From an uncultured Clostridia bacterium (GTDB lineage Bacteria; Bacillota; Clostridia; Oscillospirales; Ruminococcaceae), in assembly GCA_947630825.1 (NCBI GenBank), contig CANRJA010000013.1, positions 1 to 54,164 on the forward strand: DNA of 54,164 bases, read 5' to 3'. Under the pieces are notes generated by a model. That model did no database searches, was not told where the DNA came from, and saw nothing but the letters and a program-made list of their open reading frames with translations. Below are positions 32,885-42,578 of this stretch, piece by piece. How positions within the stretch are numbered: position 1 is the stretch's first letter; each line of letters begins with the position of its first letter. Made by a program: the position numbers and the translations under genes.

Positions 32885-34732
32885 TTATGTAGCAATACCT
32901 GCAAACTGATTTTGATATAAATTGTAATAGCATCCCTTTTGCTCAAGAAGTTCCTCGTGATTTCCCTGCTCGACTACCCTGCCATCGTCTATAACTATGA
33001 TCTTATCTGCGTCTATTATGGTAGAGAGCCTGTGCGCAATAATAAGGCTTGTGCGGTTTTTCATAAGCGCAACCATCGCCGACTGTATGTTCATCTCGGT
33101 TCTCGTGTCAACTGAGGAGGTAGCCTCATCTAAAATCAAAATTTTAGGGTCGGCAAGAACCGCACGCGCAATAGCCAAAAGCTGCCTCTGCCCCTGCGAG
33201 AGATTTGAACCGCTTTCTGATAAAACAGTGTCGTACCCGTCGGGAAGCCTTTTTATAAACCTGTCTGCATTTGCGGTTTTCGCCGCACTTTCAATCTCCA
33301 ACAATTCAGCCTTCGGCTTTGCATAAGCAATATTTGAGCGTATTGTATCAGAGAACAAAACCGTGTCCTGCAAAACTATTCCTATAGTCTCACGGAGCTT
33401 ATCTTTAGAAATATCTTTTATGTTTACGCCGTCTATCTCTATCTCGCCCGAATCAATATCGTAAAACCTTGTAAGCAAATTTACAACAGTAGTTTTGCCC
33501 GAGCCTGTCGCCCCGACTATCGCTATCTTCTGACCGCTTTTTATATCAAGGTTGAAACCCTTTAAAACAGGCTTATCTGGTACATAACTGAAGTTTATAT
33601 TCTTAAAACTGATATTTCCCGAAACTTCATCGGGAACAAACTCACTATCATTTGAATTATCGTCCCTTTCGGACTCTTCATCCATAACGGCAAAAATTCT
33701 CTCGCCTCCGGCAACTGCTGTTTGTATCTGTGCATACTGGTTTGCAATTTCATTTATTGGTCTTGAAAATTGCTTAGAATATAAAATAAACGCCTGAATA
33801 GTTCCTATAGTTATAAAGCCCTTTAGTGCAAAATATCCTCCAAAGCCTGCTATAAGAACAAACCCCACGTTAGAAACAATATTCATAAGCGGTCCCATAG
33901 AGCCGCCGCATATCTGCGCCTTAACTCCTGTCTTTCTAAGACTGTCGCTCATTTTGTTAAACTCGTCTATCGCGTCCTTTTCCTTAGAATACGACACGAC
34001 TGTTTTATAACCTACAACCATTTCTTCTATATGACCGTCCAGCTTGCCCAGCAAAATTTGCTGACGGGTAAAATACTTACGCATAAATTTTGTCATAACC
34101 GAAGTGAACAGAACAGTCAGAATAATTGTAGAAACGCTTATCAAGGTAAGCACAGGCGAATAGTAAAGCATAATAACAAGCGAGCCGATAATCGTCAGCA
34201 CACCTGAAAAAAGCGAACCTATCGACTGTGAAATACAGTTTGATATGTTTTCAACATCATTTGTCATTCTGCTCATCAAATCGCCGTGATTATGAGTGTC
34301 TGTATATCTTATCGGCAGAGTTACTATCTTTCTGAACAGGTCGGTTCTCATAATTTTGACTGTTGTTTGAGACAGTTTTGCAGAGAACCATCCCTGAAAA
34401 TAAGTTATCACCGAAGTAAGAACATAAACTAAGCCTAGAATAATTAAGTATTTAACTAAGTTTTTATAGTCCACACCACTAGTCAGACCTATAGTGTCTA
34501 TTGCCTTTTGCTGAAGTGACGGTGCCGCCAGATTAAGGGCTGTAATAGCAAGCATTACTGCTAAAAGTATAAAGAAAATATACTTGCTTCTGCCCATATA
34601 AGAAAGTATTCGCTTTAGAGTTCCTAAAACGTCCTTTGGCTTTTCATGAGCCAAAACAGGGCCTCTGGGACCTTTTCCAAGCGGTCTTGGGGGATTATTT
34701 ATAGCTGACGGTCTTTTTTGCTGTTGTGCCAT
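32885..34732 (-). CDS. ABC exporter half-transporter, consensus ATP site (second subunit)
   Basis: A 615-residue ABC exporter subunit: an N-terminal extension with PSAINNPPRPLGKGPRGP, a type-1 transmembrane domain (about 45-330, six helices) and an ABC ATPase (about 370-615). Walker A is GATGSGKTT, the signature LSQGQRQLL, and Walker B ILILDEATSSVD with the normal glutamate; the switch is IAHRLSTI. The ATG at 34732 overlaps the stop of the partner gene in TAATG, so translation is coupled. It is a BmrC/BmrD- or TM287/288-type heterodimer with the next gene. Multidrug or peptide export is likely; the substrate is unknown. Confidence 0.93.
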   Translation of the reverse strand: MAQQQKRPSAINNPPRPLGKGPRGPVLAHEKPKDVLGTLKRILSYMGRSKYIFFILLAVMLAITALNLAAPSLQQKAIDTIGLTSGVDYKNLVKYLIILGLVYVLTSVITYFQGWFSAKLSQTTVKIMRTDLFRKIVTLPIRYTDTHNHGDLMSRMTNDVENISNCISQSIGSLFSGVLTIIGSLVIMLYYSPVLTLISVSTIILTVLFTSVMTKFMRKYFTRQQILLGKLDGHIEEMVVGYKTVVSYSKEKDAIDEFNKMSDSLRKTGVKAQICGGSMGPLMNIVSNVGFVLIAGFGGYFALKGFITIGTIQAFILYSKQFSRPINEIANQYAQIQTAVAGGERIFAVMDEESERDDNSNDSEFVPDEVSGNISFKNINFSYVPDKPVLKGFNLDIKSGQKIAIVGATGSGKTTVVNLLTRFYDIDSGEIEIDGVNIKDISKDKLRETIGIVLQDTVLFSDTIRSNIAYAKPKAELLEIESAAKTANADRFIKRLPDGYDTVLSESGSNLSQGQRQLLAIARAVLADPKILILDEATSSVDTRTEMNIQSAMVALMKNRTSLIIAHRLSTIIDADKIIVIDDGRVVEQGNHEELLEQKGCYYNLYQNQFAGIAT

Positions 34733-36462
34733 TAGTTTTCCCCCTCCCCGCTGCTTTTCATCTGCGAATTGTAAATATCTCTGTATACCTCGCTTGTTCT
34801 CAACAGTTCTTCGTGCGTACCTATTGCACAAAGACTCCCATGCTCTAATACCGCTATTCTGTCACAGTTCATAACCGACGCTATTCTCTGTGCAATTTTT
34901 ATAACGGTAATGTCTTTTAAGTTTTCGTCTAAAGCCCTTTGAAGTCTTGACTCAGTACCCAAATCAAGTGCTGATGTGCTGTCGTCGAAAATAAGTATCT
35001 CAGGCTTTTTCAAAATCGACCTTGCTATAGACAAACGCTGTTTCTGACCGCCTGAAAGCGACGCTCCCTTTTCTGCTATGTAGCCGTCATAACTGGCAGG
35101 CATTAATGATACAAACTCGTCAGCCTGTGCAATCTTTGCCGCTTTTTCTATATCAGACTTTGAAGCGTCTTTATCTCCCCAAGCTATATTTTCATAAACA
35201 GTGCCTGAAAAAAGCTCGCTTTTTTGAAGTACCATTCCAATCTTTTTTCTCAAACAATCAATATCATACTCCTTGACATTTACCCCGTCAACAAGAACCT
35301 CGCCCTCGTCTGCATCATAAAATCTAGGTATGAGATTTATAAGTGAGGATTTACCTGAGCCGGTCGCCCCTAAAATTGCAAAGTTCTCTCCTGACTTTAT
35401 ATCTACCGACAGATTTTTTATTACAGGCTCTCCGTTTGTACCCGGATATTTAAAGCTGACATTTCTAAAGCTGACTGTTCCTCCCTGACTGTTGTTGCTA
35501 ACATAACTTCCTGATTTTATAACAGGCTCGGTATACAGCACCTCGCATATTCTTTTTCCCGAAGCGTGCGCTCTTGATATTGACTGGAACATCATACTTA
35601 TCATCATAATTCCCATCAGTATCTGAGTTATATAAGTAAGCGCCGCCATTATCTGTCCGACTTTCATTTCTCCTGCTTCTACCTGAAAGCCGCCTATTAG
35701 TATAATCGCAATAACCGAAAGATTCATAACTATCATAAGCAGAGGATTTAATATAGACATTATCTTCTGAACCTTCAAATTAGTCTGCATAAGGTCTACA
35801 TTTGCCCTGTCAAATCTCTCTGATTCGTGCTTCTCACGGACAAACGCCTTTACAACTCTTGCTCCTGCTACATTCTCCTGAACAACTGAGTTTACTTTAT
35901 CAAGCTTTTTCTGAACAATGCTGTATATCGGCGTTGCTTTTTTAATTAGTATCATAATCAAAACCATTTCAACAGGCAGCGCACATACCAATACCAGTCC
36001 GAAATTAATGTCTAAAGAAAGCATCATTATAATTCCGCCGATAAACAGAATACTGTCTCGCACTAACATTCTAAGAGCAAAGTCAACAAACTGCTGAACC
36101 TGTGTTATATCATTAGTCAGTCTTGTAACCAAAGAACCTGTCGTAAACTTATCCGTTTGCTCAAAAGACAGACCCATTACTCTTTTAAAAGTGTCGTTTC
36201 TCAAATCTCTTGCAAAGCCCTGAGACGCCATTCCCGAAAACGCCGCTGAACCAACTCCGCACATTCCGCCAAAGCATATCAACAGCAGCATCATTATTCC
36301 CGTATGTATAATAAGCTCCATATTGCCGCCTACGACGCCCTCGTCAACTATCTTCGCCATTAATCTCGGCTGAGATAGATCCACTAATACCTCGCCTACC
36401 ATAGACAAAGGCGTAAGCAATGTAAAAATCCAATACGGCTTTAAGTATTTCGCCAATTTCAT
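34732..36462 (-). CDS. ABC exporter half-transporter, degenerate ATP site (first subunit)
   Basis: A 576-residue partner of the exporter: six transmembrane helices (about 15-300) and an ABC ATPase (about 330-576). Walker A is GATGSGKSS and the signature [14 protein letters not shown]. Walker B reads ILIFDDSTSALD, with Asp where the catalytic Glu normally is, and the H-switch reads IAQRIASV, with Gln for His. This is the pattern of the degenerate site in heterodimeric exporters. The ATG at 36462 fits the family N-terminus; AGGAG is rather far upstream (13 bases). Confidence 0.93.
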   Translation of the reverse strand: MKLAKYLKPYWIFTLLTPLSMVGEVLVDLSQPRLMAKIVDEGVVGGNMELIIHTGIMMLLLICFGGMCGVGSAAFSGMASQGFARDLRNDTFKRVMGLSFEQTDKFTTGSLVTRLTNDITQVQQFVDFALRMLVRDSILFIGGIIMMLSLDINFGLVLVCALPVEMVLIMILIKKATPIYSIVQKKLDKVNSVVQENVAGARVVKAFVREKHESERFDRANVDLMQTNLKVQKIMSILNPLLMIVMNLSVIAIILIGGFQVEAGEMKVGQIMAALTYITQILMGIMMISMMFQSISRAHASGKRICEVLYTEPVIKSGSYVSNNSQGGTVSFRNVSFKYPGTNGEPVIKNLSVDIKSGENFAILGATGSGKSSLINLIPRFYDADEGEVLVDGVNVKEYDIDCLRKKIGMVLQKSELFSGTVYENIAWGDKDASKSDIEKAAKIAQADEFVSLMPASYDGYIAEKGASLSGGQKQRLSIARSILKKPEILIFDDSTSALDLGTESRLQRALDENLKDITVIKIAQRIASVMNCDRIAVLEHGSLCAIGTHEELLRTSEVYRDIYNSQMKSSGEGEN

Positions 36463-36503
36463 TTCTATATCATTTCTCCTATTCAGATAACTACTCTTAA
36501 TAA

Positions 36504-36533
36504 ATTTTATCACATATATTTTAAAAAGGTCAA
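36504..36533 (-). promoter_or_regulatory. Promoter of the ABC exporter operon
   Basis: On the minus strand TTGACC (36528-36533) and TAAAAT (36504-36509) are 18 bp apart. Confidence 0.65.
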
Positions 36534-36548
36534 GAGCTTTAAATAATT

Positions 36549-36579
36549 AAAAGGGTAACATAAATTTAGTCACCCTTTT
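36549..36579 (-). terminator. Terminator of lysA
   Basis: AAAAGGGT (36549-36556) pairs with ACCCTTTT (36572-36579) with an inner AC/GT pair. Flanks are A/T-rich; the T run on the minus side is short (TTTTAATTATTT). Confidence 0.7.
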
Positions 36580-36594
36580 ATTTCTATTCTTCTT

Positions 36595-37848
36595 TTAATC
36601 AAAAATATGTGTGAAATCAAACGTCGCAAAATAATCGCTTGGCGTTTCTGCACGTCTTAACATCTCTGTACTTCCGTCCTCTTTTAAAAGTATCTCCGCT
36701 GAACGAAGCTTTCCGTTGTAATTATAACCCATCGAAAAGCCGTGCGCTCCTGTGTCGTGAATACAAATATAGTCTCCTATATCAATCTTAGGCAGCATTC
36801 TGTCGACCGCAAATTTGTCGTTGTTTTCACACAGTCCTCCTGTTATATCGTACTTATAATCGCAAGGCTCGTTTTCCTTACCTAACACCGTAATGTGATG
36901 ATACGCCCCATATATCGCAGGACGCATAAGGTTTGCTGCACAAGCGTCAAGACCGATATAGTTTTTGTAAATATTCTTTTCACGAACAGCCTTTGCAATA
37001 AGATGTCCGTAAGGCGCTAACATAAATCTGCCAAGCTCTGTGTAAATCGCAACATCGCCCATTCCGGCAGGAATTAGTACCTCCTCATAGGCTTTTCTCA
37101 CGCCCTCGCCTATCACCTCAATATCGTTTTCAGGCTCGTCAGGACGGTAAGGAACGCCTATTCCTCCAGATAGATTTATAAACTTGATTTTTGCTCCCGT
37201 CTTTTCATGAAGTTCTACCGCAAGCTCAAACAAAATTCTTGCAAGCTCAGGGTAATACTCGTTCGATATCGTATTAGACGCTAGAAATGAATGTATTCCG
37301 AACTCCTCTGCGCCCTTCTGCATAAGAATTTTATAAGCCTCTATCATCTGCTCCTTCGTCATTCCGTATTTAGCGTCACCTGGGTTGTCCATTATCTGAT
37401 TTGCTATTGCAAACTTTCCGCCAGGGTTATACCGACAGCATATTGTTTTAGGAATTCCGCAGAGCTTGTCCAAAACTTCTATATGAGTAAAATCATCAAG
37501 ATTGATATTAGCGTTTAGTTTTCTTGCCAAAAGAAAATCCTCATCAGGCGTTACGTTCGACGAGAACATTATATCAGAGCCTGTAAAGCCGCAAGCCTCG
37601 CTCATCATAAGCTCGGTAAGCGACGAACAATCAACTCCGCAGCCCTCCTCTTTTAGTATCTTTAATATACCCGGAGTCGGGGTTGCCTTTACAGCGAAAT
37701 ACTCCTTATACCCTTTGTTCCACGAAAACGCCTTGTTCAGACGTCTTGCATTCTCTCTAATACCTTTCTCGTCGTATATATGAAAAGGAGTTGGATATGT
37801 TTTAACTATCTCTTCTATTTTCTCCTTTGTAACAAACGGTTTTTTCAT
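36595..37848 (-). CDS. lysA: Diaminopimelate decarboxylase
   Basis: PLP enzyme of the alanine-racemase fold that makes lysine from meso-diaminopimelate. It has 417 residues. EYFAVKATPTPGILKIL carries the PLP lysine (near residue 54). NLSGGIGVPYRP and TELGRFMLAPYGHLIAKA bind the PLP phosphate. GGLCENNDKF is the variant of the usual CES(G)D substrate-site motif, and DTGAHGFSMGYNYNGKLRSAE closes the site. DAP decarboxylase is favoured over carboxynorspermidine or ornithine enzymes by length and the HDTGAHGFSM and LRSAE motifs. Well separated from other lysine genes. Start chosen with AGAGGTG upstream. Confidence 0.85.
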   Translation of the reverse strand: MKKPFVTKEKIEEIVKTYPTPFHIYDEKGIRENARRLNKAFSWNKGYKEYFAVKATPTPGILKILKEEGCGVDCSSLTELMMSEACGFTGSDIMFSSNVTPDEDFLLARKLNANINLDDFTHIEVLDKLCGIPKTICCRYNPGGKFAIANQIMDNPGDAKYGMTKEQMIEAYKILMQKGAEEFGIHSFLASNTISNEYYPELARILFELAVELHEKTGAKIKFINLSGGIGVPYRPDEPENDIEVIGEGVRKAYEEVLIPAGMGDVAIYTELGRFMLAPYGHLIAKAVREKNIYKNYIGLDACAANLMRPAIYGAYHHITVLGKENEPCDYKYDITGGLCENNDKFAVDRMLPKIDIGDYICIHDTGAHGFSMGYNYNGKLRSAEILLKEDGSTEMLRRAETPSDYFATFDFTHIFD

Positions 37849-37904
37849 CTGTACACCTCTTAATACTATAATTTCATCACTTTATCAGAATAAAACTTAT
37901 AAAA

Positions 37905-37934
37905 AGGATAACATTTTTTGACCGTTTTTGTCAA
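37905..37934 (-). promoter_or_regulatory. lysA promoter
   Basis: On the minus strand TTGACA (37929-37934) and TATCCT (37905-37910) are 18 bp apart. TTGAC-N6-GTCAA forms an inverted repeat over the -35 that could be an operator. No lysine riboswitch is seen. Confidence 0.55.
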
Positions 37935-37939
37935 GAGGA

Positions 37940-38022
37940 GGAGAGGTTAAGCTGGATATTTTAATAATTAAGACATATTTACTTGCTTCTAATCTAGGCA
38001 GCTTAATCCCTGCCGTCTCTCC
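37940..38022. other. Imperfect inverted repeat downstream of clpE
   Basis: GGAGAGGTTAAGCTG (37940-37954) is complementary to CAGCTTAA...CTCTCC (37999-38022), the right arm having a 9-base insert, with 44 bases between the arms. A small GGCAG/CTGCC hairpin lies inside the right arm. It sits 6 bp after the clpE stop and may end that transcript, though no T run follows. Confidence 0.5.
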
Positions 38023-38028
38023 GATTTA

Positions 38029-40338
38029 CTACTTTGTTTTCAATGCAAGCTCAGTCTTTCCGTCATTTGACTTGAGCGTCTTTGTAGTTAGCTTGATTTG
38101 AGTAGTTTCAATCTTAAGCTCGTCAATGAGGAGCTCGGCTATCTTATCCTCCACCTCGCTTCTTATAACTCTCCTGATATCTCTTGCTCCAAGCTTCTGA
38201 TTGTAAGACTTGTGAGCTAAGTACTCGCAAGCCTGCCTGTCATAGCTGAATTCAATTCCCTTTTCTTCAAGAGGCTCTTTCATCTCATCAAGCATCAGAG
38301 CCGCAATATCTGCATAATTATCCTCAGTAAGCGGATTGAATACTACTATCTCATCAACTCTGCCCAGAAATTCAGGTCTTAGAAAGTCTCTTAGCCCTTT
38401 CATAGCCTTTTCTTTAGAAATTTGATAGTCCGACTTGTTAAATCCAACGCCTGTGTCCTTTGAGGTCGAGCCTGCGTTAGAGGTCATTACTATGACCGTG
38501 TTCTCAAACGAGACTGTTCTTCCCTGTGCATCGGTGAGTTTACCCTCGTCTAAAAGCTGAAGCATAATGTTCATAACATCAGGGTGAGCCTTTTCTATTT
38601 CGTCAAACAATACAACCGAATATGGACGGCGTCTTACTTTTTCGGTAAGCTGTCCTGCTTCGTCATAGCCTACATATCCCGGAGGCGAACCTATTAGCTT
38701 TGCCACACTGTGCTTTTCCATATACTCCGACATATCAACTCGTATAATCGGCTCGGTTGCGTCAAAGAGAGTTTCACCAAGAACCTTTACAAGCTCGGTT
38801 TTACCAACTCCGGTAGGACCCACAAATATAAACGAAGCCGGTCTGCGGCGTTTTGAAAGCTGTACTCTGGTTCTTTTTATAGCCCTTGCCACTGCATCGC
38901 AAGCCTCGTCCTGACCGATAATTCTTCTTTCAAGCTCGTCTTTTAAATTTCTTATTTTAGAATATTCAGACTCAACTACCTTATTAGCAGGAATTCCCGT
39001 CCAAAGCTCAATGACCTTAGACAAATCCTCCTCAGTCACCCTCACCTTATCAACCTTTTGAGATAACTCCTTTTCCTTTTCCTCAAGCCTGATTATATCA
39101 GCCTTAATCTTTGCTATTGCCTCATAGTCAGGATTTTCTTCCTTTTCAGCCTCTTCCTCACGCAATTTTTGTTGTGAGAGTTCAGCCTTAACAGTTTCAT
39201 ATTCTTCGATTTCAGGGCTTCTTATACTACAGCAGGCACAAGCCTCGTCAAGAAGGTCAATAGCCTTATCAGGCAAAAACCTGTCGTTTATATATCTCTC
39301 GGCTAAAACTGCGCACATTCTCAAGGTTCCGTCGTCAATTTTAACCTTGTGATGCTCTTCATAGTATTTTCTAATACCGCCTAAAAGTTCAATCGAATCA
39401 GCAAGCGTAGGCTCATTTACCGTTACAGGCTGAAAACGTCTCTCTAACGCCGCGTCCTTTTCAATATACTTTCTGTACTCCTTAAAGGTGGTTGCTCCGA
39501 TAACCTGAATTTCGCCTCTTGATAGCGCGGGCTTAAGAATGTTCGCCGCATTCATAGTACCCTCGCTGTCACCTGTTCCAACAAGGTTGTGAATTTCATC
39601 AATAAACAAAATTATATTGCCCTGAGCCTTTACCTCTCCTACTAAGCCCTTGCACCTAGACTCAAACTGTCCTCTGAATTGAGTTCCGGCAACAAGAGAG
39701 GTCAAATCAAGAAGATATACTTCTTTTCCCCGAACGTGAAAAGGCACATCGCCCGATACAATTTTTTGCGCTATACCCTCTGCAATAGCAGTCTTTCCTA
39801 CGCCCGGTTCTCCTATAAGACACGGGTTATTTTTTTGGCGTCTCGACAAAATCTGAACTACTCTGGCAATCTCCTTGTCACGTCCTATTATATTGTCAAG
39901 CTCGTTGTTTCTTGCACGTTCAGTAAGGTTTGTACAGTAATTATCAAGGTATTTGAGCTTCTTTTTCTTATCCTCTTTTTCCTTTTCCTTAGCTTTATTC
40001 TGCCTCTTTTTCCTTTTAATATCATCAACAGTATAACTGTCGTCATCAGGGTTTTTCATACCATTGTCATTTCCAAAGAAGCTGTTAATAAAATTCGGGA
40101 GCATATCGCTTCCTCCAAGCTGAAAATCCTCGCCGTCATTTATATCCATTAGCTGATCAGAAAAGTTCTCTAAATCCTCCTCCGAAATGCCCATTGATTT
40201 CATATAATCATCTACTTGAGTTATACCCATTTCTTTTGCGCAAACAAGACACAGTCCTTCGTTCTTTTTTTCATTACCCTGCATTGCGGTAATAAACACA
40301 ACTGCCGGTCTTTTTTTGCATCTGGTACACATCATCAT
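38029..40338 (-). CDS. ClpE-like AAA+ unfoldase with N-terminal zinc finger
   Basis: A 769-residue HSP100 ATPase that would feed proteins to ClpP. The N-terminus has a McsA/ClpE-type zinc finger: CTRCKK (residues 4-9) and CLVCAKEMG (about 30-38). The usual N-terminal double Clp-N repeats are absent, as in ClpE. The first AAA domain has [15 protein letters not shown] and [11 protein letters not shown]; a UVR-like helical middle part lies near 400-440; the second AAA domain has [30 protein letters not shown] and TSNAGS. No CtsR box is recognised upstream. Three adjacent ATG codons make the exact start uncertain. Confidence 0.9.
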   Translation of the reverse strand: MMMCTRCKKRPAVVFITAMQGNEKKNEGLCLVCAKEMGITQVDDYMKSMGISEEDLENFSDQLMDINDGEDFQLGGSDMLPNFINSFFGNDNGMKNPDDDSYTVDDIKRKKRQNKAKEKEKEDKKKKLKYLDNYCTNLTERARNNELDNIIGRDKEIARVVQILSRRQKNNPCLIGEPGVGKTAIAEGIAQKIVSGDVPFHVRGKEVYLLDLTSLVAGTQFRGQFESRCKGLVGEVKAQGNIILFIDEIHNLVGTGDSEGTMNAANILKPALSRGEIQVIGATTFKEYRKYIEKDAALERRFQPVTVNEPTLADSIELLGGIRKYYEEHHKVKIDDGTLRMCAVLAERYINDRFLPDKAIDLLDEACACCSIRSPEIEEYETVKAELSQQKLREEEAEKEENPDYEAIAKIKADIIRLEEKEKELSQKVDKVRVTEEDLSKVIELWTGIPANKVVESEYSKIRNLKDELERRIIGQDEACDAVARAIKRTRVQLSKRRRPASFIFVGPTGVGKTELVKVLGETLFDATEPIIRVDMSEYMEKHSVAKLIGSPPGYVGYDEAGQLTEKVRRRPYSVVLFDEIEKAHPDVMNIMLQLLDEGKLTDAQGRTVSFENTVIVMTSNAGSTSKDTGVGFNKSDYQISKEKAMKGLRDFLRPEFLGRVDEIVVFNPLTEDNYADIAALMLDEMKEPLEEKGIEFSYDRQACEYLAHKSYNQKLGARDIRRVIRSEVEDKIAELLIDELKIETTQIKLTTKTLKSNDGKTELALKTK

Positions 40339-40426
40339 TGGTTTTTGCCATCCTTTCTTGTGTTGTTTATGATGTTATCAAAAATTACTAAAGCATATAT
40401 CAGTCTTAGTAACTTAAAGTCAAAAT

Positions 40427-41311
40427 CTAATTTAATATATCATTCATAATTCTCAAAAATACAGAGTTATTGATTGCCGTCTCGCTAAGGGTAAACGAGC
40501 TTCCTGAGTCTGAAAGAGAGAACACAGGAGATACTGTACTGATAATTGCAGTTATTAGAAAAACTACTAACAAACCTTTAACAGCTCCCAGCAAACCTCC
40601 GAGAACAGTATTAATTCCGCCCGTCTCTTTATTCTTGCCAAGCCTTGTGACAGCAACTATTATTCTGAGTATTATCCATATTACAATAAAACATAATACA
40701 AATAAAACGGCTTTTAAAGCAATTAAAATTATAGGCTTTAACGCAATATCTGTCAATTCCTCAGTCGCCTCGTCCTTATCTGTTTTCGCCAGTGAACGGA
40801 GCATATCCCCAAACATCTTTGAATCATTTGACGCTGCGGAATCAAAAGCTGGAACAAGATAAGAAGGCAGCGACTTCTCGACCTCGCTTTTAACCTCTTC
40901 ATCTTTAAACAGCGAGTCTATTTTATCTGAAATAGTATTGCTTGAAATCGGTATGCCTTTGGATTTCGCATAGCTTGATATACTTTCTGAAATATCTCCG
41001 CTTTCTCCTAAAGCCTTTTCTATCTCTTCATCGCTGATTTTTATACCAAGTTTGTTATCAAAAAAATGTTTATTTACAAACTCGGCAGTGTCAAAGTTTT
41101 CTATAGGTTCTTTAATGCAGTTCACAACCCGTTCCTTTACATAGGAGTCATAAACAGGCTCTGCCAAAAAGCCGGAAGCCAGATAACCAACCAAAAGAGA
41201 TAATATCAGTATTACAAACATAACAATGCTTCTTACTATCCCTCTGCGCGCGCCGGATATGCAGAACAATATTACTATTATAATCATTATAATGTCATAT
41301 AAAAGTGCCAA
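40427..41311 (-). CDS. CvpA family membrane protein
   Basis: A 294-residue CvpA-family protein. The N-terminal helices (about 5-55, with CISGARRGIVRSIVMFVILI) are followed by an extended soluble loop (about 60-180) and two or three C-terminal helices (about 195-285, with GINTVLGGLLGAVKGLLVV). In other bacteria CvpA is linked to colicin V production and envelope or biofilm traits; the molecular role is unclear. The start is TTG, nine bases after AAGGA. The gene follows DUF5711 by 39 bp in the operon. Confidence 0.85.
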   Translation of the reverse strand: MALLYDIIMIIIVILFCISGARRGIVRSIVMFVILILSLLVGYLASGFLAEPVYDSYVKERVVNCIKEPIENFDTAEFVNKHFFDNKLGIKISDEEIEKALGESGDISESISSYAKSKGIPISSNTISDKIDSLFKDEEVKSEVEKSLPSYLVPAFDSAASNDSKMFGDMLRSLAKTDKDEATEELTDIALKPIILIALKAVLFVLCFIVIWIILRIIVAVTRLGKNKETGGINTVLGGLLGAVKGLLVVFLITAIISTVSPVFSLSDSGSSFTLSETAINNSVFLRIMNDILN

Positions 41312-41350
41312 TTTGAAATTTCCTTTCAGTTAAGCTTTAACAACAGTATA

Positions 41351-42538
41351 TCAATACTTAAATTCTATCTTATTAATATCTCTGTATCCCATAAAGAATA
41401 TATTTCCGTCTATATACACAAAATCAACATAGTCGTTTTTTACATTAGCCATAGAAATTGACTTTCCTCTTGCATTATATGCAGAAATAGTCTTATCAGA
41501 TAAAATGAATGTATGAGAAAAATATGTCTTTATCGTCTTTATTTTCTCATCAACAACTATCTCAACAGGCTCTGAATCAGATTCAATCAAAATAAGATTG
41601 GAAGTTCCGTCCTCGCTTAGGCTTTTCAATGCAATAGATAAGCTATCTTCATTTGATGAAAATGATATAAGCTCCGATTTATATAAATATTCTTTATCTA
41701 TTTTTCCGTCTGATGTCAGCTTTACATATCTATCCTGACAAACAGCCCAAATACTGTTATCGCTCATCTTCTGCACACCGTAAACAAGCGAATTAATTTT
41801 ATCGCTTGTAAATAGCTGCTCCGTATTATTAAAACTTATTCCGTTTAAAGTCGTTGCAGGCAAACCGTTCTCAGTGTTAAAAGTGGAAACTATCGCTCCG
41901 TCGCCTGATGATATAAAATCAACGCTCAAAATCCGCTGACCATTTGCCCATTTATAACATTCCTTACCCTCACTGTTGTAAACCGTCAGATATGAAGGAT
42001 ACTTGTCGGTTTCTGTTACAACGGCAATATAATTGCTTTCGCTTATTTTAGCACTTATAATCACATTGTCAAGTGTTTTTTGGAACACCTCGCCCTTTTT
42101 CGTCATTACCGAAAAAGAGTATCCGTTTAAATCATATGCCAGAACCATATTTGAAGATGCAGACAACATAGGCTCTGACAGCGTATGCTGAATTGAATTT
42201 ATTTTATCGGCGCTTTTATTGTAAAAGGTTATATAGGTATCAGTCGCCACGACCAGATTCTCATCGCATTCGGTAAAAGTTGATGAGGTCGAGCCCTCTC
42301 CGAGATCAATAGGAAAGTTTCCTTTTGCAAGCTCTCCGTCGTTTACAATAGTCTCCTGAGTTTTTTCCAGTATATTATAAACATACGGTGACCATATTCC
42401 CCTTGTAAAGAAAATTGCTCCGGCCAAAATCAAAACCACTCCTACCAATACTATTTTCTTTATATTCTGAATAAACTTTCTCTTTCTTCTCTCTTTTCTT
42501 ATATCCATCTGAAACGGCTTTTGCGGTTCATAATCCAT
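41351..42538 (-). CDS. DUF5711 family membrane-anchored beta-propeller-like protein
   Basis: A 395-residue protein of the DUF5711 family, common in Ruminococcaceae/Lachnospiraceae. A charged N-terminus (about 1-27, with RKERRKRKFIQNIKK) precedes one transmembrane helix (about 30-48). The exported part looks like a WD/PQQ-type propeller, with repeated strands such as LVVATDTYITFYNKS, YIAVVTETDKYPSYLTVYNS and FILSDKTISAYNARG. No function is known. It lies between truA (40 bp upstream) and cvpA, and probably shares a transcript. Confidence 0.78.
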   Translation of the reverse strand: MDYEPQKPFQMDIRKERRKRKFIQNIKKIVLVGVVLILAGAIFFTRGIWSPYVYNILEKTQETIVNDGELAKGNFPIDLGEGSTSSTFTECDENLVVATDTYITFYNKSADKINSIQHTLSEPMLSASSNMVLAYDLNGYSFSVMTKKGEVFQKTLDNVIISAKISESNYIAVVTETDKYPSYLTVYNSEGKECYKWANGQRILSVDFISSGDGAIVSTFNTENGLPATTLNGISFNNTEQLFTSDKINSLVYGVQKMSDNSIWAVCQDRYVKLTSDGKIDKEYLYKSELISFSSNEDSLSIALKSLSEDGTSNLILIESDSEPVEIVVDEKIKTIKTYFSHTFILSDKTISAYNARGKSISMANVKNDYVDFVYIDGNIFFMGYRDINKIEFKY

Positions 42539-42578
42539 AACACTTTCACTTCCTCTCTCGGAATATAATACTATTCTA

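Noticed and set aside
37940-38022. Complete insertion element
   Set aside because: The inverted repeat is short, no target duplication is evident and no second copy was seen in the window. It was listed only as an imperfect inverted repeat.
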